Shown here piece by piece: positions 49,426-59,998 of a stretch of 64,000 nucleotides of DNA. A model generated the notes under the pieces. That model did not search any database. It saw nothing but the letters and a program-made list of their open reading frames with translations, and had not been told where the DNA came from. Position numbers and translations under genes: made by a program. This DNA is from Pseudomonas fluorescens NCIMB 11764 (lineage in GTDB: Bacteria; Pseudomonadota; Gammaproteobacteria; Pseudomonadales; Pseudomonadaceae). Location of the stretch: NCBI RefSeq assembly GCF_000293885.2, contig NZ_CP010945.1, positions 248,001 to 312,000 of the forward strand, in the 5' to 3' direction. The first letter of the stretch is position 1, and the number at the start of each line of letters is the position of its first letter.

Positions 49426-50178
49426 ATGAAAAAGAACAAAACCTGCGGCCCACGATTCAGAATGCTCCTGAAAGAGGTCCAAATCACGACCACGAGATTT
49501 GCCGAATTCCTGGGCATTTCCGACCCTCAAACTGTCCACAACTGGTATTCCCGCGGAGTGCCCGACTACCGCATGGAGGATGTCGCCAGAAGACTCTCCG
49601 TGAACAGCGAATGGCTGAAAACCGGGGAAGGGCCAAAAGACGCCAGGGAATTACGTCTGGTCGACGACTCCGGCAACGCCTTCGACGCCCAGTCGATCCG
49701 CGGCACCTATCGGGTCATCGAACCCGTCGACATCGAACTGCCCTTTTACAAAGAAACGGCCATCACACCCGGCGCTGACAAAACCCACGTCATCAAAGAC
49801 CCCAGCGAATCGATCCGCCTGCCTCGAAGCGGTCTCGACTCCCTGGAAATCAATCACGCCGACGCCATCTGCGCCCGGATGGTCGGCAACAGCATGGCCG
49901 AAAGAATCGAAGACGGCTCCATCGTCGCCATTGATCGCGGGCTCACGCAAATTGTCGACGGAGAGATCTACGCCATCGAGCACGACGGCATGTTGCGCAT
50001 CAAGTACCTGAGCCGGGTGCCGGGCAACGCGATTCGCATGCGCAGCCACAACAGCGCCGAATACCCGGACGAGGTCATCAGACCTCCGCAAATCGAAGAA
50101 GAAAACATCAGGGTGCTGGGATGGGTGTTCTGGTGGTCGACGCTAAACAAACGCAGGCCGCCGGTGCCATTCCTGTAA
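49426..50178 (+). CDS. Orphan CI-like repressor with S24 peptidase domain
   Basis: A 250-residue protein from the ATG at 49426 (a GTG two codons earlier is possible). An N-terminal HTH lies at about 10-65, with TTRFAEFLGISDPQTVHNWYSRG. The C-terminal S24 domain has the Ser-Lys pair S156 (MVGNSMAERIEDG) and K193 (LRIKYLSR). No Ala-Gly dipeptide occurs anywhere and the only Cys-Gly is at 7-8, so a LexA/CI-style cleavage site is not evident. Pyocin and prophage repressors of Pseudomonas look like this, but no phage genes are near. Base composition is slightly more AT-rich upstream. Confidence 0.85.
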   Translation: MKKNKTCGPRFRMLLKEVQITTTRFAEFLGISDPQTVHNWYSRGVPDYRMEDVARRLSVNSEWLKTGEGPKDARELRLVDDSGNAFDAQSIRGTYRVIEPVDIELPFYKETAITPGADKTHVIKDPSESIRLPRSGLDSLEINHADAICARMVGNSMAERIEDGSIVAIDRGLTQIVDGEIYAIEHDGMLRIKYLSRVPGNAIRMRSHNSAEYPDEVIRPPQIEEENIRVLGWVFWWSTLNKRRPPVPFL

Positions 50179-50611
50179 CACTGCATTGTTTTCATACGGA
50201 TATGCTCACTTCCACTGGCATCACACGATCCCTGTGGAAGCGGGCTTGCCCGCGAAGACGGCAGAACATTCGCTCAAACCCCGGATCAGCCACTCCATCC
50301 AAGGCACCTGGCAGCCCTGCCCCGCACACCAAGCTGGGAATTCTCCAAAAAAATCAGTATGCTGCGCCCCACATTTGCGCATCGACCCGCCCCGCGGCTC
50401 CGATCGCACCGACAAGGCAGATGATTTTCTCGCCGAGTCCCACAGCCGGACGCAAGATCCGGGTGTACGTTTTGAAGGCTGGCGCGGTTTACCAAAAATG
50501 AACCAAGCCAGTCCCCGAGAAGCCGGCCACAAGCCGGCTTTTTAATGTCTGGAAGAAAGCACGCAGCATCAATGCATGTAATGCAGAATCGGTCAGCGGC
50601 CTGCTGACCAA
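50179..50611. other. 433-bp gap; one REP fragment and a possible small RNA with terminator
   Basis: A degenerate class C REP (GAAGCGGGCTTGCCCGCGAA, about 50236-50255) lies near the left end. A convincing plus-strand terminator ends at 50543: AAGCCGGC-CACAA-GCCGGCTT plus TTT, starting at 50520. TATGCT at 50358-50363 could be a -10, which would give an RNA of about 170 nt. The only start-to-stop frame just before the terminator codes for about 24 residues (MIFSPSPTAGRKIRVYVLKA...) without a good ribosome binding site. GGTCAGC-GGCCT-GCTGACC at 50591-50609 is a further stem near the magF stop. Confidence 0.35.
50520..50543 (+). terminator. Terminator of an unassigned transcript
   Basis: An 8-bp perfect stem (AAGCCGGC with GCCGGCTT) has the 5-base loop CACAA, continued by T residues. 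It is 340 bp beyond the S24 repressor gene, too far to be its obvious terminator. Confidence 0.7.
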
Positions 50612-51427
50612 TTATGGATAACTAAACCCCTTAACCAACGTCAACTCCCCCACCGCCCGCATCGGCACCAGAAAAGTCTCCATCTTCTCGTCCGGCGTCC
50701 CCTCCTCCGTAATCACCGTCACCTGCGCCGTGGTCAGCGGTTGAACCGCATTTTCCTGCCCGTCCTCATCACTGCGATACCCGCCCCCGAAGTAATTCAC
50801 ATACACCAAATACTGCCCCTTGATCGGCGCTGGCATGGCAAAAATTTCCGGGCCATACCCCGTCGTCACGTCCACATCCAGCGCCGCACCATTCGCCACA
50901 ACCCGGTCGCCATACCAGATGTGCGCGCCATCGGGCGTGACGAGGTGCAAGTCCAGATCCGTACCGTCGCTGTCCCAGGCCAGTAACACGCGCAATTTCG
51001 CCGGGGTGGCGCCGCCACTGGTATTGAGAAATTGCGTGCGGTGGCGCTGCTGGCCATCGGGGCTGCGGACTTCGACGCTGTTGCTGCCGTTGGGGAAGGA
51101 GAACGGTCGATCGAAGCGGCCAGCGGAGTCGATCTTCAGCGGCATGCTGACGCCGTTGACGATCAATCGGCCGGGTTCAGTGGACTTGGGTGTGGCTTTG
51201 ATCTGGCCGGTGATGCGTGCGGTGTTGGCCTGTCCTGCCGGCGTGTTCACCGAGGAAGCCGGGTAGTTGACAGTCTGGCGGAAGTTTTCGCCTTCGCCCT
51301 CGACTGCACCGGTGCGCCAGCCGCCGACGGGGGTGTCGAGTTTGGCGGCGCTTTCAGCCGCGGAAACCGTCGGCAACATGCAAACAGAACAAAGGAACAG
51401 GAAGACCTGTGGATAACGGAGTTTCAT
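50612..51427 (-). CDS. magF: MagF-like DUF2135 (YfaP) secreted protein
   Basis: A 271-residue periplasmic protein with a signal peptide ending in TVSAAE near residue 24. Motifs: DTPVGGWR after the signal, NSVEVRSPDGQQRHRTQF in the middle, DLDLHLVTPDGAHIWYGDR with QYLVYVNYF of the DUF2135 beta domain, and a C-terminal ETFLVPMRAVGELTLVKGF. It is the last gene of the minus-strand mag/yfa operon and a clear paralogue of the first gene (59999). Symbol by comparison with P. aeruginosa magA-F. Biochemical role unknown. Confidence 0.8.
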   Translation of the reverse strand: MKLRYPQVFLFLCSVCMLPTVSAAESAAKLDTPVGGWRTGAVEGEGENFRQTVNYPASSVNTPAGQANTARITGQIKATPKSTEPGRLIVNGVSMPLKIDSAGRFDRPFSFPNGSNSVEVRSPDGQQRHRTQFLNTSGGATPAKLRVLLAWDSDGTDLDLHLVTPDGAHIWYGDRVVANGAALDVDVTTGYGPEIFAMPAPIKGQYLVYVNYFGGGYRSDEDGQENAVQPLTTAQVTVITEEGTPDEKMETFLVPMRAVGELTLVKGFSYP

Positions 51428-51430
51428 GGC

Positions 51431-53050
51431 CTATTCCAGCAAGAGGTGGCGGGCGAGCCCTTCAATGTAGGTTTCATCCTGGCCGTTGGGATGAGCTTCA
51501 AAAGCCAGGTGCAGGTATTCGTGGGTCAGGTCGAGGCGGTCTTGCAGCGACAGCACGCCGCGCACGTAGATGCGCTGACGCTCGCGGTCGACATAGGGGC
51601 GGCCGAAGGCGAGGCGACAGACGGCGAACGTGCTGACTTCGTTGTAGCCGACCTCGCTGTCCAATCGCGCACGCCAGCCGCGGCGTTGGGTTTGCAGCCA
51701 GTCTTGCGCGGCGGGCAGCACGTCGCAGGAGGCGACGGGGTTGTCCCAGCGGCTGAGGCTGGCGCGCGGGTAGGCGTGCAGCAGGATGGCGTCGTAGCGT
51801 TGGCCGGCGTTGGCTTGCTCGACGGCTTGTTGCCAGGAGAGTTTGTCCGGGCCGGGTTGGTCGGAGTGGTAGGTGACGGTGCTGCCGGCGAGGACGAGGT
51901 CGCTGGTCCACGCGGCGATGTTGCGTGATTCGGCGGTGGCCGGGCGTGGTGCGACCCGCTGGCGACTGCTGCTGTCGTCGATGCTCAGGCAGTCGCCGTG
52001 GCGGGTGGCGTTTTGCAGCAGGTAGGTGCGAATGGCGACGGCCAGGGCTTTGGCGGCTTCGGCGGGTTCAGGTTTGGCTTCCCGTTGCAGCACTCGGGCG
52101 ACGTATTCTTCGCGATCCAGACGGGCGACCAGATTGTCGCCCACCAAAAACAGCTCACCGTCGCTGTGAATATCCAGTTGATTGCCATTGGCGAATTCAA
52201 CGCGATAGTCGCCCTGCAAAGGCCCGGAAGACACAACCCTATCCCCCGCCAGAACGCGTCCAATCGGATAACGAGAAAACAAGCCGACTTCAACGCAGCG
52301 CCCCGCATCCAACGGCCAATCAACCGGCAACACCGACGCCAACGCCTGACCGTAATTGCGCAGAACCATCTGACTGGTCCCGCGCCCACCGGCCCAGATC
52401 GGCGTGCCATCCACGGTCCAACCGGCAAACCCACCCTGACGCGACGATGGATCGTGATCACCCAACCAGCTCCAGGTTTTCACCCGCAACCGGCTACCGA
52501 GTTCGCCGACGACATTGCCGTCAGCGGCATTCAACACCACATCAAGCAACACCCGCCGCGCCTGATCCTGTGCGGGCATCACGGCCAACATTCGCAGTAG
52601 TTCCACCACCGAAACCCGCGTGGATGGTTGCAACGAAGGCAAGTCCAGCAGCCACTCGGGCGCTTTCCGTGCCTGCCAATACGTGCGCCAACCTGTGCCG
52701 GAAATACCCAACCGAGCAGGCTCAAAATACAAACCGCAGGACTTCACCAGCGCCTGATCACGTTCGATCTTGCCGCCCGCGGTGCAACAATAAACTTCTT
52801 CTTTCGACTGCCCGCGACATTCATACGCCGGCTCTCGGGCACCGCTGTCCACCAGCCAGCCGTAGACAAACAACTTCCACACACTGCCCAACGGCGTCTG
52901 CAAAGCGTCGGGCAACGGCTCGCGAGAAATCACCTGAGTCGGGCTCAGCGCCAGCAATTCACCCTTGAAGCCCAGTCGCAACGGTTCGTCCTGCGCTGCC
53001 GCCAGCGCAGGGATCAAACACAGCAGCCACCAGACCAAACGTCGGGTCAT
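51431..53050 (-). CDS. magE: MagE-like DUF2300 (YfaQ) protein, PBP-like + SpoIID-like + HExxH
   Basis: A 539-residue secreted protein with signal MTRRLVWWLLCLIPALAAAQ. Residues 30-250 carry penicillin-binding-like motifs in order: SVWK at 56-59 (SxxK), SCG at 104-106 and KTW at 191-193. Residues 310-430 resemble SpoIID: EEYVARVLQREAKPEPAEA (E324) and KALAVAIRTYLL. The end has HEYLHLAFEAH at 510-520, an HExxHxxxxxH metal-type motif, with D525-E526. Each match is by eye. The ATG is 1 bp after the magD stop. It may act on peptidoglycan beside MagD. Confidence 0.8.
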   Translation of the reverse strand: MTRRLVWWLLCLIPALAAAQDEPLRLGFKGELLALSPTQVISREPLPDALQTPLGSVWKLFVYGWLVDSGAREPAYECRGQSKEEVYCCTAGGKIERDQALVKSCGLYFEPARLGISGTGWRTYWQARKAPEWLLDLPSLQPSTRVSVVELLRMLAVMPAQDQARRVLLDVVLNAADGNVVGELGSRLRVKTWSWLGDHDPSSRQGGFAGWTVDGTPIWAGGRGTSQMVLRNYGQALASVLPVDWPLDAGRCVEVGLFSRYPIGRVLAGDRVVSSGPLQGDYRVEFANGNQLDIHSDGELFLVGDNLVARLDREEYVARVLQREAKPEPAEAAKALAVAIRTYLLQNATRHGDCLSIDDSSSRQRVAPRPATAESRNIAAWTSDLVLAGSTVTYHSDQPGPDKLSWQQAVEQANAGQRYDAILLHAYPRASLSRWDNPVASCDVLPAAQDWLQTQRRGWRARLDSEVGYNEVSTFAVCRLAFGRPYVDRERQRIYVRGVLSLQDRLDLTHEYLHLAFEAHPNGQDETYIEGLARHLLLE

Positions 53051-53051
53051 G

Positions 53052-56000
53052 TCAGTTGACCGTGACCTGACCCAGCGCCGGTTTCTGTTCCAGAGCCTGA
53101 TGCTGTGGCGCGTAGACCTGAGTGAAACGCACTGGCGGCAGGTTGAACTGGCCTTTCTGCGAGAAGCGCACCAGATGACGCAGCCGCAATTCACCACTCA
53201 AGGCGTCCACCGGAATCGCGTAAGCCATCTGACCCGGTTCGAAGCGCGCCTTCTCCAGCGCAGTCGGTTCAGTACCGGCCTTGCCCATCAATTTGATGCC
53301 CCACGTGGTGCGCTCGACATCCGCGCCCGGCGGCAGAGGCACTTCGATCATCCCGTAACGCAGCGGCTTGGCGGCTTTGCTGGTGATGATCACTTCGTCC
53401 AGATACAGGCTGTCGCTGGACAACGGCTTGCTGCCAACCGCTTCGAGTTTGAAGGTGAAGGCCGCGTCACCCGGCACCAGACGCGACAGCCGACGGGTGA
53501 TGGTCACGGCCATCGGATCAACCGGCGGTTGTTTAGTCTGGAAACTCAACGCTGCCCGCAACGGGCGCTCTTGCGTCCCGGTCAGCGACAACACTGCCGG
53601 TACGGGCGCAGCGCCCTGCCACGTCCAATACATCTCACCGGTATCACCGTAGTTTTTCTTCCAGCCGTCACCCGGTGCCAGTGCGATGGTGGGCGAAGCC
53701 TGCTCGATGCTGCGTTGCAACCAGGTCAGCGCCAACGCGCGCTCCAGGGTCGATTGCTGCGGCAACAGACGTTGCAACAAGGCTTGCGCGTGAGCCTGAT
53801 CGAAGGCTTGCAACGACAGGTTCAACGCTTCGGTAAACGGCTGGGAACTGACCGCCAGACGCTGTTGCGCATCGGCCAATTGACGATTGAAAGCATCGGG
53901 CAATGTCACCTTGGACTGACGAGCCAACGATGCCGTCAACGCACGCGCAGCCGCCAACCCGAGCGCCGAATCCGGATCACTCATGACGAGGCTGTCTTCG
54001 CCATCCTCCATCAGGTTCGCGGCGTTGCCCTCGCCCGCTTTCGCCAGATCATCCATCAAACCGCTGAGCAAGGTGTTCACCGGCAATTGCATCTGTTTGG
54101 CGAACGACAGGATCAGCGCTCTCTGCAACAGCGGCGTATTTTTGGCCTGTTTCGAATAGACCTCCAGCACCCGCTGCCAATGCTCCGGCGGCAGGCTCAG
54201 TTCCAAGGCTTTGCTGGCGTGCCAGTCGGCGTAATACGCGTAAGCCGTGAGAAACGCGTCCGGCTCACCGTCCATGCCCCACCAGGTGAAGCTCGCCGAA
54301 GGCCCGGCCATTTGCACCAGGCGCAGACGGCTGTTTTGCATGATCAACCGCAAGCGATCGCGGATCTGCGGGTTCGACGATAAGGTCGGGTACGCGATGC
54401 TCAACGGCAGCAAACGACTGGCCGTCTGCTCGACGCCGCCGTACGGATAGCTCAGCAAATCGTCGAGCGCCGAGCGGAACATCGCTTGCGGGCTGTCATC
54501 CAGCCGCAGGCGAATGTCCGTTGCGTCCACCGGCAAGGTCAGCGGCGTATCACCGCTGGCCACGTCCAGGCTTTGGCTTTGTGTGACCTGCCAGCCTTCG
54601 CCGGTCGCGGTCAGGCGCACGGCCAGCGCGTCAGCGGTTTTGCCGTCCTGCACCAGCTCGGCGGTCCACTCGCCCGTGGCCAAGTCGAACGCCGGCAACG
54701 CGATGTAGTTGATGCCGTTGTTCAGCGTCACCGGCACCCGCTGTTCGGCACCGGCGAAATGAATCACCAGCTCAGCCTTGACCGGTTTGTCCGCCTGGCT
54801 GAAGGCGAACACACCGAGATCCGGCTTGTCGCCCGTACGGAATTTGCTCGGGCCGCTCCACTTCAGGTACAGCGGTTTTTCCGAGCGCACGAATTGCTTT
54901 TTCTGCCCGACCTGACCGTCATCGGCGATGGCTCGCGCGGTGATGCGCCAGCGGGTCAGCGAGTCCGGCATCTTGAAGGTGAAGCGGGTTTTGCCGTTGG
55001 CGTCGGTGATCAATTCCGGCTGCCATGCGGCGGTGTCGACGTCTTCACGACGTGGCCGCTCCAGCACTTTCACCCCGCGCTCGCTGCGGTTGGCTTTGCC
55101 CGGTGCACCGGGGCTACCCGGCAACGCGACGTCGTAGCTGATGAACGACAGACTGGCGCTGGTGCGCACGTTGTTGCGGCGCGGGTGGTAGAAGAACTGG
55201 TCGATGGTCGGCGCGACTTCCGGTTGCAGCGCGTAGACCATTTCGTCGACCACGCTGACCGTCAGGTGCGCCGGAATCGGCTCGCCGGCGAATTGGGTGG
55301 TGAGGTCGACGGACACGGTATCGCCCGGTTGATAGGCCTCTTTATCGGTGGTGATAGCCACGTCGATCTGCGGCGCAATCACCTTGATGCCGGCGTTCTG
55401 GAAGCTGTATTGACCGCCCTTGGTGTACAGAACCGAGAACGTCAGGTTCGGCGCGAAATTGTCCTTCACCGGGATGCGTGCTCGGTATTGGGTGTCGCTG
55501 AGTTTTTCCATCTTCAGCCAGTCACCGCCCTTGGACAGCAGCGCAGTCGCCTCGACCTTGTCGCGCTCCAGCGACAGCAGTGCATCGCTGACGGGCTCCG
55601 GGAAAGTGATCAACGCAAGGGCTTCGTCGCCTGCCTTGTACTCGGGTTTGTCGAGGACGATTTCAACGGTGCCGGGCACGGCTTTGACGCCATCGCCGGT
55701 GACTGAATGGCCTGTGGCGCCGACCACGCGACCGTGGTCATCCTTCAAGGTCAGGTTGTAAGTGCCAGGACGCTCGAACGCCAGCGTGAAGCCCTTATCG
55801 GATGCGGCAAGTTTGCCTTCACCGGTGCTCTGATCTTCCAGACGCACCCAGCTGTAGCCGCTCGGCGTGACCGCTTTGCTCTGCTCGCTGCCACCTTCGT
55901 TGGCGTAGCTGAAAACAACCTTGTCACCCACCGCACTGAAGCGCTGCGGCGCCCGCAGACTGAAACTCGCGGCCCCCCGGTCGATGAGGATTTCCTTGGT

Positions 56001-57617
56001 GGTCCTGACCCGATACGCCGCACCATCGCTGGCGAAAACGGTGAGCATGTAGCGGCTCGGTTTCTCGGCGGCGGGCAGGTCGAGGGTCGCGTTGCCTTTG
56101 GCGTCGGTGGTCAATTCGGTACTGGTCAGTTCCACCGGGAATTGCCCGAGGTATTGCAGCTCGTTATCGACCATCGACAGTTGCTGGGCGCGCAGGCTCA
56201 GGGTCAGTTTGGCATTCGCGACGGGCTTGCCGTCCGGGTACAGCAGCACCAGGCTGCCTTTGACCGGCTCGCCGGTGCGGTAATCCTGCTTGGCCAGGTT
56301 CAACGAGATTTCGAAGTGCGGCTTGATGTATTCGGCAACCCGGAAAGCGCTGCTGTAGGCCTGGTCCTTGTAGCTGAAACGCAGTTCATAACCGCCGGCC
56401 ACGGCGTTATCCGGCAACTGGAATCGGCCTTGAGTGCCAGCCTTGGAATCAAGCTTCAGCGCCAGCGATTGCAGCGCGGTGCCGGTGGCATCGAGTACCG
56501 TCACGTTGACGTCGGCAGCGGTCGGTGCCACGGAATCCCGGGCGTTCTTGAACTCGCGACCGACGATTTTCAGCGACACCCAATCCCCCGGCCGATACAG
56601 CGGCCGGTCGGTGAAGGCATAGAGTTTGGTGTCGTAGATTTCGCTGTCGTAATAGAAGTTCTCGGAGACAAACACCCCGCCCTCTTCGTCCTCGCCGATC
56701 ACGAACGAACGCTCGGGGCTGACGTGTTTCAGTCGCAGCAAACCATCGGTATCGGTGGCGCCGCTGCTCATCACGCCGAGGCCATCGGTCCACAGCACAT
56801 TCACTTTCGGCACCGAACTGCCTTCATGTTTGCGCGCAGCCCACACCAGCAATTCATCACCGGCAATCTTGCTCACGGCCACGGTGTTGGAGACGAAGAC
56901 CATGGTGGTCGCTCGGTACTTGCCGATCAGCGCTTCCACCAGATACAGGCCCGGTTTCAGGTTGCCCAACGGGATGTACACGTTGCCTGGCGCGACAGTG
57001 ACGAACTCGCTGGACGAACCGGCCAGATTCACGCCTTCTGGCGGCTGGATCGGTTTGGCTTGCCACAGCGGATAACGGAACTGGCTGACCACCGGCAGGC
57101 CTGGAATCAGTGCGAATTGCGGCTGGGCGTCGTAAGGCGTTGGCGCGGCAATCGCGGTGCCCATCTTCAGTTCAGGCACTTCCTCGGTGACTTGTTTGCG
57201 CGACTCGTAGGAAAACGCCCGCTGCATCACGCGACGGGATTTTCGGTACCAGTTGTCCCACAGGTACGCGAGGGTGTTCGACAGACCTTCACCCTTGAAT
57301 TGACCGTCGCTGACCACGCGATGCAGGTTCTTCTGGCGCTTGAGGAAATCCAGCGGCTTGTCGATGCGATACACCCGAATGTCCGCGCCGCCGTAGGGCT
57401 CCATGCGGAAGCGGCGATAGTCACGGCCCGGCGCTTCGAGGCGCACCATTGCCTGCTCGTCACTGGCAAAACTGCTGTCCGCCAGCAGAAAAAAACTTTC
57501 ACCGGCCACCGGCGTGTAGCCGCTCGGCTCGACGGTATCTTCGGCGTTCACTGCCGAAAAAGGCAGGACCAACACCAACAATAGAGACAGAAAGCGCAGC
57601 ATGCGGGCACCGGTCAT
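53052..57617 (-). CDS. magD: Alpha-2-macroglobulin family protein (MagD/YfaS type)
   Basis: A 1521-residue periplasmic macroglobulin. The ATG at 57617 overlaps the magC stop as ATGA and starts signal [21 protein letters not shown]. Repeated MG (fibronectin-like) domains fill the N-terminal 900 residues, e.g. [18 protein letters not shown] and [18 protein letters not shown] strands. The region that carries CLEQ in thioester macroglobulins reads [11 protein letters not shown]; the cysteine position is glycine (G1061), so no thioester can form. That is typical of MagD/YfaS. In P. aeruginosa MagD associates with the other Mag proteins and PBP1b. A protease-trap or scaffold role is inferred. Confidence 0.92.
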   Translation of the reverse strand: MTGARMLRFLSLLLVLVLPFSAVNAEDTVEPSGYTPVAGESFFLLADSSFASDEQAMVRLEAPGRDYRRFRMEPYGGADIRVYRIDKPLDFLKRQKNLHRVVSDGQFKGEGLSNTLAYLWDNWYRKSRRVMQRAFSYESRKQVTEEVPELKMGTAIAAPTPYDAQPQFALIPGLPVVSQFRYPLWQAKPIQPPEGVNLAGSSSEFVTVAPGNVYIPLGNLKPGLYLVEALIGKYRATTMVFVSNTVAVSKIAGDELLVWAARKHEGSSVPKVNVLWTDGLGVMSSGATDTDGLLRLKHVSPERSFVIGEDEEGGVFVSENFYYDSEIYDTKLYAFTDRPLYRPGDWVSLKIVGREFKNARDSVAPTAADVNVTVLDATGTALQSLALKLDSKAGTQGRFQLPDNAVAGGYELRFSYKDQAYSSAFRVAEYIKPHFEISLNLAKQDYRTGEPVKGSLVLLYPDGKPVANAKLTLSLRAQQLSMVDNELQYLGQFPVELTSTELTTDAKGNATLDLPAAEKPSRYMLTVFASDGAAYRVRTTKEILIDRGAASFSLRAPQRFSAVGDKVVFSYANEGGSEQSKAVTPSGYSWVRLEDQSTGEGKLAASDKGFTLAFERPGTYNLTLKDDHGRVVGATGHSVTGDGVKAVPGTVEIVLDKPEYKAGDEALALITFPEPVSDALLSLERDKVEATALLSKGGDWLKMEKLSDTQYRARIPVKDNFAPNLTFSVLYTKGGQYSFQNAGIKVIAPQIDVAITTDKEAYQPGDTVSVDLTTQFAGEPIPAHLTVSVVDEMVYALQPEVAPTIDQFFYHPRRNNVRTSASLSFISYDVALPGSPGAPGKANRSERGVKVLERPRREDVDTAAWQPELITDANGKTRFTFKMPDSLTRWRITARAIADDGQVGQKKQFVRSEKPLYLKWSGPSKFRTGDKPDLGVFAFSQADKPVKAELVIHFAGAEQRVPVTLNNGINYIALPAFDLATGEWTAELVQDGKTADALAVRLTATGEGWQVTQSQSLDVASGDTPLTLPVDATDIRLRLDDSPQAMFRSALDDLLSYPYGGVEQTASRLLPLSIAYPTLSSNPQIRDRLRLIMQNSRLRLVQMAGPSASFTWWGMDGEPDAFLTAYAYYADWHASKALELSLPPEHWQRVLEVYSKQAKNTPLLQRALILSFAKQMQLPVNTLLSGLMDDLAKAGEGNAANLMEDGEDSLVMSDPDSALGLAAARALTASLARQSKVTLPDAFNRQLADAQQRLAVSSQPFTEALNLSLQAFDQAHAQALLQRLLPQQSTLERALALTWLQRSIEQASPTIALAPGDGWKKNYGDTGEMYWTWQGAAPVPAVLSLTGTQERPLRAALSFQTKQPPVDPMAVTITRRLSRLVPGDAAFTFKLEAVGSKPLSSDSLYLDEVIITSKAAKPLRYGMIEVPLPPGADVERTTWGIKLMGKAGTEPTALEKARFEPGQMAYAIPVDALSGELRLRHLVRFSQKGQFNLPPVRFTQVYAPQHQALEQKPALGQVTVN

Positions 57618-58252
57618 TGGGAGAGAAAGTTCAGTCGATAGACGCCGATGAAGTTGGGGTTGGCTGCGTCGGGTATCCATCGGGTGTCCTTCCATGTCAT
57701 GAGTTGCTGCAGGCTCGCGGATCGCATGCCGTTGTCAGTGGGGGTGGTGGTGCCGGTGTGATAGGCGATGTAGCGGCCCATCCAGATCATCAGGTGCTGG
57801 TCGTCGCCCTGATCGAAAAACATCAGGTCGCCGGGCCGCGCTTGCGCCACGTCGCGGCCCACCAGATGGCTGTTGAACTGAATCAGTTTGATCGCGTTGA
57901 CGTAAGGCCCGACCTTGCCGCCGCCCTGCTGCCATTGCTGGGCGAGGCCGCGTTGGGCGTCGCTCAGTTGCAGCTCCGGCGGCAGGTAGCGGTTGGACAG
58001 GCCATTGCTGCGCAGCCATTTGTCGTCATGGACTTTCAGCGCTTCGTTGGCGGCAAAACGCACCAGCCCTGCGCAGTCCTGCTGATACCAGCGCGGGCTC
58101 GGGCCTTGGGTCAGTTGCTCCTGGGCGATGCGCACGAACCAGGCGCGAAACACCTGGGATTGCTGCGGGTCGAGCGGCGCGGCGTCACTGGCAAATGCGC
58201 GACTGCCGAGCAACATCGCCAGCAGGCCGAGGCCTCGGATAAGTGCGGTCAC
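57614..58252 (-). CDS. magC: MagC-like DUF1175 (YfaT) protein, NlpC/P60-like
   Basis: A 212-residue secreted protein. The start is set at GTG 58252, which overlaps the magB stop as GTGA and opens a signal peptide ([21 protein letters not shown]) behind GGAAGG. An ATG at 58264 is the alternative. The motifs resemble NlpC/P60 cysteine peptidases: [17 protein letters not shown] (C60), [22 protein letters not shown] (H153) and YIAYHTG. DUF1175 proteins have no assigned activity, so murein endopeptidase or amidase activity is an inference. It overlaps magD by 4 bp. Confidence 0.8.
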   Translation of the reverse strand: MTALIRGLGLLAMLLGSRAFASDAAPLDPQQSQVFRAWFVRIAQEQLTQGPSPRWYQQDCAGLVRFAANEALKVHDDKWLRSNGLSNRYLPPELQLSDAQRGLAQQWQQGGGKVGPYVNAIKLIQFNSHLVGRDVAQARPGDLMFFDQGDDQHLMIWMGRYIAYHTGTTTPTDNGMRSASLQQLMTWKDTRWIPDAANPNFIGVYRLNFLSQ

Positions 58253-59961
58253 AGGGCCTTCCATTCCAGTGGCAGCCATTGCCAGTGGCCGTCGGGCTCG
58301 CTGCCTTCCGGCAACGTCAGCGCGTATTTTCCGTAGCCACCGAGCTTGCGCAGTTTCGGGATCAGGTAAGTTTGCGCGGCGTTATAGAACACCGGCTCCA
58401 TGTCCTGCGGCAGGCTGTCGAGGGTTTCCTGTTGCATCAGTTGCGCCATGGAATCCGGGCCGAAGTAGACCGGCATCAGCAGGTCTTTCGGCACCACGTC
58501 GGCCATCGGCGGGAAACGTTTGTCGAGGGTGCCGAGGGCTTTGTCCACCAGCTTGTCATCGAGGGAAAACAGCAGTGTCGAACCGTGGCGCGCCAGGCTG
58601 ACTTTCATGAAGGCCTTGCCGGTGATCGCGTCCGGGTTCTCGGCATCCTTGGCTTTGTAAGGGCCGAAGTTGGAGCTGACCTGACGCTGCCACTGGTGGT
58701 GTTCACCTTCCTGTTTTTCCACCACCGGGAACGCGTGTTCTTCGACGTTACCTTCGTAGGCGCCGACCATCGAACCGAAAAGGCTGCCCAGGTCGCCGTC
58801 GAGTTTGGCGCTGTCATCATCGTTCAGGCTGGCCACCAGCAGCGGCGTGTACAGCCGCGAATCGGCGTACCAGCAGAGGCCGGCAGCACCGGCCATGTGT
58901 TCGGTCAGGGCATGGGCCACGGTTTCTTCGGCGCCGAGTTTCACCAGCAACGGTTTCTGTTGTTCGGCGGCGAGCGGTAGCGCCACACAAGCGCTGGCCC
59001 CCATCGGCATGGCTTGCCAGATCGGTTTGAAATCGAAGTCCGGCTGGTTTTCCAGTTCGTCCATGGCGAGGAAGCTGTGCCAGCCCTTGTCGTCCATATC
59101 GAAACGCAGGCCGGCGAAGTTCGGGATGAAACGCTGGTAACCCATGGCCAGGACGCTGGAATTGACCGAGAGGCGTTGTTTCACTTCAGGGGCGCGGGGT
59201 GGCAGGCCGAAGGCTTCGGGGAACAGTTTCTGCCCGCCAAGCAGTGCTTCCAGCGATTCAGTCGAGACCATGCCGGGTTCATCGACCGGACCGTGGCCGG
59301 TCTCGTAGAGTTTGGCCGGGTTGGACAGCACCACCAGTTTGTCGCCATGGGAGGCGAACAGCAGCGCTTTGCTGTGGTTGTAGGTGAGCTGATAAAGCGG
59401 CACCACATCACCGCCGACCTTGATCTCACTGAGCTGGGTCAGCTGCGAATCATCCAGCGCCACTTTCGCCAGCGGCTCCAGCACTTTGGCCAGACCACCA
59501 CGATCCATCACCAACAAAAAGTCTTTCAGGCGGCCATCCGCCCCGCGCCACAACGCTACGTCCGCCGGTTGATCGAAAAGCTGTTCGATCAGGCTGTCCT
59601 GCAATTTCAGGTCATGTTCGTAGATGATCCGGCGCAGACTGCCGATCAAGCCAAGGCGATCGGCATGGGCTTCGTAATAGAAGACGAAATCTTCGGTGAG
59701 GGTTTCCTTGAGGAACGGCACCGCCAGCAAGTCTTTGGGCAACTGGCTCAAGGAGTGGGTTTCGAGCAGACCGTCCGGCCGGCTCATGCCCAGTTTATCG
59801 CTGGCCAACTCCGCCGGAGGCGCCTTGGGTTTGTGCATGAACCAGCCCAACCCGGCCGCGACACCGGCCACTAGGACCAGCCCGACCAGCAGCGCCGGCC
59901 AGCGGCGAGGAGTTTTGGCTGCAGGCGTTTCGGCGGCCGGAGAAACAGTGTTATCGCTCAT
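58249..59961 (-). CDS. magB: MagB-like DUF2138 (YfaA) membrane-anchored protein
   Basis: A 570-residue protein. A 20-residue cytoplasmic, Thr/Pro/Ala-rich start is followed by a single helix at about 20-42 ([22 protein letters not shown]). The large periplasmic domain matches DUF2138 ([40 protein letters not shown]). No catalytic motif was recognised. It may be the inner-membrane anchor of the Mag complex. The ATG at 59961 is the first that puts the membrane helix near the N-terminus. It starts 37 bp after magA. Confidence 0.82.
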   Translation of the reverse strand: MSDNTVSPAAETPAAKTPRRWPALLVGLVLVAGVAAGLGWFMHKPKAPPAELASDKLGMSRPDGLLETHSLSQLPKDLLAVPFLKETLTEDFVFYYEAHADRLGLIGSLRRIIYEHDLKLQDSLIEQLFDQPADVALWRGADGRLKDFLLVMDRGGLAKVLEPLAKVALDDSQLTQLSEIKVGGDVVPLYQLTYNHSKALLFASHGDKLVVLSNPAKLYETGHGPVDEPGMVSTESLEALLGGQKLFPEAFGLPPRAPEVKQRLSVNSSVLAMGYQRFIPNFAGLRFDMDDKGWHSFLAMDELENQPDFDFKPIWQAMPMGASACVALPLAAEQQKPLLVKLGAEETVAHALTEHMAGAAGLCWYADSRLYTPLLVASLNDDDSAKLDGDLGSLFGSMVGAYEGNVEEHAFPVVEKQEGEHHQWQRQVSSNFGPYKAKDAENPDAITGKAFMKVSLARHGSTLLFSLDDKLVDKALGTLDKRFPPMADVVPKDLLMPVYFGPDSMAQLMQQETLDSLPQDMEPVFYNAAQTYLIPKLRKLGGYGKYALTLPEGSEPDGHWQWLPLEWKAL

Positions 59962-59998
59962 GTTCACAAAACCCGATGTCATCCGTGGAGCGGGATGC

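Noticed and set aside
50406..50501. Small protein ending in IRVYVLKAGAVYQK
   Set aside because: Only about 24 codons from its ATG, no ribosome binding site and no recognised family. It was kept only as part of the candidate RNA region.
49426..50611. Prophage remnant next to the S24 repressor
   Set aside because: No integrase, tail, lysis or other phage gene and no attachment-site-like direct repeats were found on either side.
55707..57584. 625-codon open frame opposite magD
   Set aside because: Antisense to a well-supported macroglobulin gene, without motifs or a ribosome binding site; a high-GC artefact.
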